A stretch of 64,000 nt of DNA from Halobaculum limi (GTDB taxonomy: Archaea; Halobacteriota; Halobacteria; Halobacteriales; Haloferacaceae), in the NCBI RefSeq assembly GCF_029490015.1, contig NZ_CP120469.1, forward strand, positions 186,001 through 250,000, read 5' to 3'. This document shows positions 59,858 to 64,000 of this stretch, piece after piece. The notes below the pieces were generated by a model. The model did not search any database, was not told the origin of the DNA, and saw only the letters and a list, made by a program, of their open reading frames with translations. The position numbers and the translations under genes were made by a program. Every line of letters begins with the position of its first letter. The first letter of the stretch is position 1.

Positions 59858-61261
59858 ATGATCAGATCGCCAAAGCAGGACGACTCAATCTCTCGTCGAC
59901 AACTCCTCCGAACAGCCGGCGCCGTTGGAGTGGCCGGTGCCCTCGCAGGGTGCTCGTTCGGTGGACGTCAACAGACAGAAGAGCCGGAACCGACCGCAAC
60001 CGATACGGCGACCGCTACGTCTTCCCCCGATACCGAGAGCAAAGGACCCTCGGAACCGTACTTCGAGCAGGGAGCGACGGTTGGGCTCGAAGAGGTCGCT
60101 ACCGGCCTCTCCTCGCCGAACGCGCTCGTCACCGCCGACGAGGACGTCGACCGGCGATTCATCATCGACCAGACCGGCGGGATCTACGTTCACGACGCCG
60201 ACGGGCTCCGGTCGACGCCGTTTCTGGACCTCAGCGACCGGATAGTCGCACTCGGCGAGGGGCTCCCCAACTGGATCCCGTACGACGAGCGCGGTCTGCT
60301 CGGACTGGCGTTCCATCCCGATTTCTCGGAGAACGGACTGTTCTACGTCCGCTACAGCGCACCCTCGGATATCGAGGATATCGACCACAACGAGATCCTC
60401 TCGGAGTTCAGCGTCGCGGAGGACGGCGAGACGGCCGACCCCGACAGCGAGCGGATCCTCCTCGACATGCCGTGGCACCGACCGATCCACCAGTCGGGAA
60501 CCATCGAGTTCGGGCCGGACGGATACCTCTACGGATCGCTGGGTGACGGACTGAACCCGTACAACGCCCAGGACCTCACCAACCTGATGGGGAGCGTCAT
60601 CCGGATCGACGTCGACGAACGAAAGGAGGACCGCCCGTACGGGATCCCGACGAGCAACCCGCTGGTCGGCGAGGAGGGGCTGGATGAACTGTACGCGTGG
60701 GGACTGCGGAACCCGTGGAAGATGGCCTTCAGCGGTGACCGACTCATCGCCGGTGACGTGGGGCAAGCGACGTGGGAAGAAGTCGACGTCATCGAGAGCG
60801 GCGCCAACTACGGATGGCCGCTCAAGGAGGGGACCCACTGCCACGACCCCCAACTGGGAACCAGTTCCGAGGAGCAGTGTGTCGTCGAATCCGACCGTGG
60901 CGAGACGCTCGTCGACCCGGTCTTGGAGTTCCCGCACTTCGACGAGGAAGGCTTCCCGGTCGGGTTCGCCGTCATCGGCGGGCACATCCACACCGGAGAC
61001 GTCAGCGCGGTCGAGGGCGACTACCTGTTCGGCGCGTTCACCAGTTCGTTCACGACGGCTTCCGGTCGCTTGCTCGCCGCGACGCCGCAGGACTCGGGGA
61101 CGTGGCCGATCGAGGAGTTGCAGGTCGAGGGCGGCCTCGACATCCAAGTGCTCTCGTTCGGGCAGGACGGCGACGACTCGTACGTGCTCGGGACGCGGGC
61201 CGCGCTCGCCGACGACCCGCTCACCAAGAACGAGGGCGTCGTCTACCGGCTGACGGAATAA
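59858..61261 (+). CDS. PQQ-type sugar dehydrogenase lipoprotein (second copy)
   Basis: Tat lipoprotein signal (SISRRQLLRTAGAVGVAGAL with LAGC), then a Glu/Thr/Pro tether. The propeller shows GLLGLAFHPDFSENGLFYVR, HQSGTIEFGPDGYLYGSLGD, WGLRNPWKMAFSGDRLIAGD and EVDVIESGANYGWPLKEG. This is the same family as the gene at 34680-35909 but only distantly related. It would oxidise a sugar at the outer membrane face. Transcribed away from the glmU-like gene; the 125 bases between them are AT-rich and hold both promoters. Confidence 0.92.
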   Translation: MIRSPKQDDSISRRQLLRTAGAVGVAGALAGCSFGGRQQTEEPEPTATDTATATSSPDTESKGPSEPYFEQGATVGLEEVATGLSSPNALVTADEDVDRRFIIDQTGGIYVHDADGLRSTPFLDLSDRIVALGEGLPNWIPYDERGLLGLAFHPDFSENGLFYVRYSAPSDIEDIDHNEILSEFSVAEDGETADPDSERILLDMPWHRPIHQSGTIEFGPDGYLYGSLGDGLNPYNAQDLTNLMGSVIRIDVDERKEDRPYGIPTSNPLVGEEGLDELYAWGLRNPWKMAFSGDRLIAGDVGQATWEEVDVIESGANYGWPLKEGTHCHDPQLGTSSEEQCVVESDRGETLVDPVLEFPHFDEEGFPVGFAVIGGHIHTGDVSAVEGDYLFGAFTSSFTTASGRLLAATPQDSGTWPIEELQVEGGLDIQVLSFGQDGDDSYVLGTRAALADDPLTKNEGVVYRLTE

Positions 61262-61369
61262 CTCCGAGACAGTTCTTTCCGGGGACCCCACGGACCCCGT
61301 TGCGGTACCCCGGCGCCGTCGCGGCGGCGGTCGCCCTCTCGTCCCGTCACGACGCGCCGCCGTCTCCCG

Positions 61370-62281
61370 CTACAGCAGCCCCACCGAATCGTACCACTCG
61401 ACCGTGTCCCGTATCGCGGATTGCCACGACCGCTGGCGGACCGGTGCCCGCTCGGTCAGATCCTGGCGAACGGTGCCGTAATCGCCCCGCTGGAGGAATC
61501 CCTCACCCGGGACGGGGGAGATACCGACCCGATAGAGCAGGTCCATCGCAGGCTTGACACCCCACCGAATCGCGCTGTATGGGACGTTCACGACAGTACA
61601 TTTTCCGGGCGTGTGCCGCGCGATCGCTCCCAACACCTGCTTGTTCGTGAGGTTCGGCCCGGTGACGAGTTGGCGTCCGGTCGCGCCGTCCAGGCAGTGG
61701 TCGATCGTGGCGACGACGTCGTCGACGTGGACGATGTTGTACGTGGCGGCTGTGTACAGCGGTGGGACCAGCACACGGTTGGTTGCGATCGGCTGGACGT
61801 GTTCGTACCGCGTCAGCCGGTAGTCCCGCTGGCCGAAGATGTACGTCGGGTAGATCGCCGACACCGCGAACGGGTGGTCGCGCCCGAACAGCAGCTCCTC
61901 GGAGGCAACTTTCGACTGCTGATAAGCGGACCCCGTGTCGGCGGGGACGTCGGGATGCGCGCCGATGGTGCTGGTGAAGACGAACCGCTCGACGTCGGCG
62001 GCGGCGGCCGCCTCGACGAGCCGCTCGGTTCCGGTCGTGTTCGTGCCCGCCATGCGGGCCGTGTCGTACACCGCCGCCGCGAGGTGGACGACGCTGTCGA
62101 CGCCCTCCAGCGCGCTCACCAGCGAATCGGGGTTCGTGAGGTCGGCCTCGACGGTGTCGACGTCGTCGGGGAGTCGGCTCGTCGACGAGGACGGACGCAC
62201 CATCGCCACCGCTTCCCGGTCGAGCGCGTGGAGCAGGTTCAGTCCGATGAACCCCGTCGACCCGGTCACGAGCACCGTCAT
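61370..62281 (-). CDS. NAD-dependent epimerase/reductase (extended SDR)
   Basis: MTVLVTGSTGFIGLNLLHAL gives the NAD loop; VVHLAAAVYDTARMAGTNTT and FVFTSTIGAHPDVPADTGSA carry the Ser/Thr, and YQQSK (Tyr and Lys) the catalytic pair. The remaining part YNIVHVDDVVATIDHCLDGA is the substrate half. It overlaps the upstream oxidoreductase gene by four bases, so both belong to one operon. Probably a sugar-nucleotide or isoprenoid-like reductase; substrate unknown. Confidence 0.93.
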   Translation of the reverse strand: MTVLVTGSTGFIGLNLLHALDREAVAMVRPSSSTSRLPDDVDTVEADLTNPDSLVSALEGVDSVVHLAAAVYDTARMAGTNTTGTERLVEAAAAADVERFVFTSTIGAHPDVPADTGSAYQQSKVASEELLFGRDHPFAVSAIYPTYIFGQRDYRLTRYEHVQPIATNRVLVPPLYTAATYNIVHVDDVVATIDHCLDGATGRQLVTGPNLTNKQVLGAIARHTPGKCTVVNVPYSAIRWGVKPAMDLLYRVGISPVPGEGFLQRGDYGTVRQDLTERAPVRQRSWQSAIRDTVEWYDSVGLL

Positions 62282-63288
62282 CGCGCTTCCTCCCGGGTCA
62301 CGTCACACCGGTCGTACACCGCGTCGATGACCCTCGCGACGTCGACACCGCGTTCGGCGGGGGCCGCCGTCTCCCGGTCGCCGGCCGCCGCGTGGTCGGC
62401 GAAGTCATGGATGCGTGCCGTGTGGGCGTCGTCGTCGCTCGCCGGGAACAGCGTCGCGACGCCGATGTCGACCAGCGGCAACTCGCCGTGCTGGAACTCG
62501 ATCGTTCGGCCGTGGATCTCTCCCCGAAGCATCTCCGGGTCCAGCTCCACCCATCCCTCGGTGCCGACGACGAGGAAGCGGCTCACGCCGTCCGTCTGTG
62601 TCCACGTCGTCGACAGCTTCACCGGCGTCCCGTCGAAGTCCAGCGACACGCTGGCGGCGTCCTCGACCGACCGGTCCCGGAGGTAGCGGACGGTCGCGTC
62701 GGTCACCTCGGGTGTGGCGTCGAACACCTCGAAGAGGACGTCCAGCGTGTGGGGGAGCAGGTCGCGGGCGACGCCCCCGCCGGAGAGGCGCGGATCGTAG
62801 TACCACCCGACGGACGGCGGGGCCGAGTGGTGAGCGACGCTCACCTCGACCACGTCGCCGATGAGGTCCTTCGAGAGGATCTGTATGGCCCGCTGGTAGT
62901 TCCGATAGTAGCGGTGGAGATAGCCAACCTGCGTGACGACACCCGCCGCATCGGCGGCGTCGGCCATCCGACGTGCGCTCTCGGCCGTCAGCGCCAGCGG
63001 TTTCTCACAGAGGACGTGACAGCCGGCGTCGACGGCGGCGAGGAATATCTCCTCGTGGGTGCTCGGCGGGGTACAGATACTGACGACGTCGAGGTCGTGC
63101 GCCGACAGCATCGACGCGACGTCCTCGTATCCCGGGAGGGAACGGTCGCTCTGGACGGTCAGTCGGCGCGGTTCGTCGCGTTCGGCGAAGGCGACCATCC
63201 GTGTGTCCGGGTGGCTGGTGAACGCCGGGATGTGGTAGTCGGTGGCCATCCAGCCGGCCCCGACCACACCGACGGCCAGTTTGCTCAT
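62278..63288 (-). CDS. Gfo/Idh/MocA-family oxidoreductase
   Basis: ATG 63288 (MSKLAVGVVGAGWMATDYHI) begins the NAD-binding fold; an ATG nine bases upstream is equally possible. VVSICTPPSTHEEIFLAAVD and CHVLCEKPLALTAESARRMA contain the EKP motif (Lys is catalytic). GGVARDLLPHTLDVLFEVF has the G...D..xH motif (Asp and His at the active site). About 336 aa, the normal size. Such enzymes oxidise or reduce sugars, often nucleotide-sugars, in surface-glycan loci. First gene of a two-gene operon with the epimerase. Confidence 0.95.
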   Translation of the reverse strand: MSKLAVGVVGAGWMATDYHIPAFTSHPDTRMVAFAERDEPRRLTVQSDRSLPGYEDVASMLSAHDLDVVSICTPPSTHEEIFLAAVDAGCHVLCEKPLALTAESARRMADAADAAGVVTQVGYLHRYYRNYQRAIQILSKDLIGDVVEVSVAHHSAPPSVGWYYDPRLSGGGVARDLLPHTLDVLFEVFDATPEVTDATVRYLRDRSVEDAASVSLDFDGTPVKLSTTWTQTDGVSRFLVVGTEGWVELDPEMLRGEIHGRTIEFQHGELPLVDIGVATLFPASDDDAHTARIHDFADHAAAGDRETAAPAERGVDVARVIDAVYDRCDVTREEAR

Positions 63289-63363
63289 ACGACCCATCTT
63301 GACAGTCGCGAGGATAAACCCACCTAGGCAGCGACGATCACGGACCCGGACCCGTGCAGTTAG

Positions 63364-64000
63364 CACCCGGCGGTCGAAGGTCGATCAGATGCCAACGTAC
63401 ACGACTCTGTCCACGAGTCCATCACCGAGGTCAATCGACGGGAGTGGAACGCCGTCGTCGCCCACCAGTCCGACACCGAGTGTGTCTTCGAGCGCTACGA
63501 GTGGATCGAGGCGTACGAGGACGCAACCGGCGCCGCGGCCCGTCACGTGGAGGTCCGGGCCGACACCGTGGCGGCGTTCGCGAGGAGCCACGCCGAGCAC
63601 GTGCAATGACTCGACGAGGAGGGCGCGTCGCCGGTATTGCTTCGCGCGCTACACGCTGCCGTCGGCGACCGGCTGAAACTGTTCCGAGCGACGGCCGACG
63701 GCGACGCGATCGGCGAACTGCTGGCGGTCCGTGATGACGAGCGCGACAGACTCATCCTGCTTGTTTCCGGCGTACGACCCGACGAACTTCGACCACTACC
63801 CGTCGGAGATACTCTATCGGGAGGCGATCCAGTGGGGTATCGAGAACGGCTACACGACCTGCGACTACGGCGAGACGACGCCCGACTTCGAGGACGGCAC
63901 GTTCGGGTTCAAGACGGCCTTCGGCGGGGAGGCGCGCCCGACGGTCCGGTGGGAGCGGATCGGCTCCCGGCTGGGCCGTGTGCTCTTCTCGGTGGCGGGC
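63364..64000 (+). pseudogene. broken FemAB/GNAT-type acyltransferase gene (runs off the window)
   Basis: The frame after TAG 63361 reads DSVHESITEVNRREWNAVVA and ECVFERYEWIEAYEDATGAA, the usual opening of haloarchaeal FemAB-like GNAT proteins, but with no start codon. It then hits TGA (63607-63609). After about 63760 the coding sense continues in a different frame: FPAYDPTNFDHYPSEILYRE, AIQWGIENGYTTCDYGETTP, DFEDGTFGFKTAFGGEARP. The protein's middle, about 130 residues, is largely missing. So it carries a lost start, a nonsense mutation, a frameshift and a deletion. The family usually modifies peptidoglycan-like or glycan substrates. Confidence 0.75.

Noticed and set aside
59885-61291. A 468-codon minus-strand frame
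   Set aside because: Antisense of the sugar dehydrogenase, whose Tat signal and propeller motifs are clear on the plus strand.
1-64000. tRNA or rRNA genes
   Set aside because: No cloverleaf or conserved rRNA segment was noticed on either strand by eye; a covariance search would settle this.

Overview
The window is archaeal and fits a halophilic archaeon (class Halobacteria). The proteins are very acidic. There are several Tat lipoprotein signals (RR plus an AGC-type lipobox), a PGF-CTERM surface protein, a blue-copper lipoprotein, a fragment of an Orc1/Cdc6 replication protein, small winged-helix regulators and haloarchaeal-type IS elements. Genus cannot be told from the sequence alone.

The left part (about 1-26.5 kb) is an accessory region with lower GC, many gene remnants and mobile DNA. 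It holds small unknown genes, a PGF-CTERM protein, a truncated orc1/cdc6, a large Tat-exported CARDB-like protein, a transposase tail, and a lipoprotein gene with a stop inside its signal peptide. Next come an IS1341-type tnpB with its right-end hairpin and a two-gene operon of an unknown 646-aa protein plus an 849-aa double-HKD phospholipase-D-like protein, a candidate defence module. They are followed by a signalling pair (receiver-GAF protein and a RecA/KaiC-like protein) and a beta-propeller lipoprotein gene cut exactly by a 2.44-kb cassette. The cassette has 30-bp inverted ends and a perfect 8-bp target duplication, and carries enolase-like, DsrE-like and CoA-binding genes but no transposase. 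A gene-poor stretch at 20.3-21.5 kb then has three hairpins with an identical loop and different stems. A 687-aa pentapeptide-like protein and a hydrolase follow, and a pair of decayed genes, one a methyltransferase, closes this part.

The middle part (26.7-36 kb) is more ordinary chromosome: a CNNM/CorC-type membrane protein, an HTH regulator, an EamA transporter, a PAP2-like phosphatase, a cytochrome P450, two winged-helix regulators (one broken by a one-base deletion), an unknown protein resembling nucleotide-processing folds, and a PQQ-type sugar dehydrogenase.

The right part (36-64 kb) is a cell-surface glycan locus. It has a DUF1616 membrane protein, a GT2 glycosyltransferase with an unusual N-terminal region, an epimerase, a polytopic GT-C-like protein, a Wzx-like flippase, and a translationally overlapping run of GT4-GT2-GT4-GT2 genes that looks like a duplicated pair. 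Two paralogous beta-helix proteins, a duplicated LamG protein, a GH43-like propeller protein, glmS with a glmU-like nucleotidyltransferase (UDP-GlcNAc supply), a second sugar dehydrogenase, an epimerase and a Gfo/Idh/MocA oxidoreductase follow. The window ends in a broken FemAB/GNAT gene. Together these genes would make activated sugars, assemble and flip a lipid-linked glycan, and present or modify it outside the cell.
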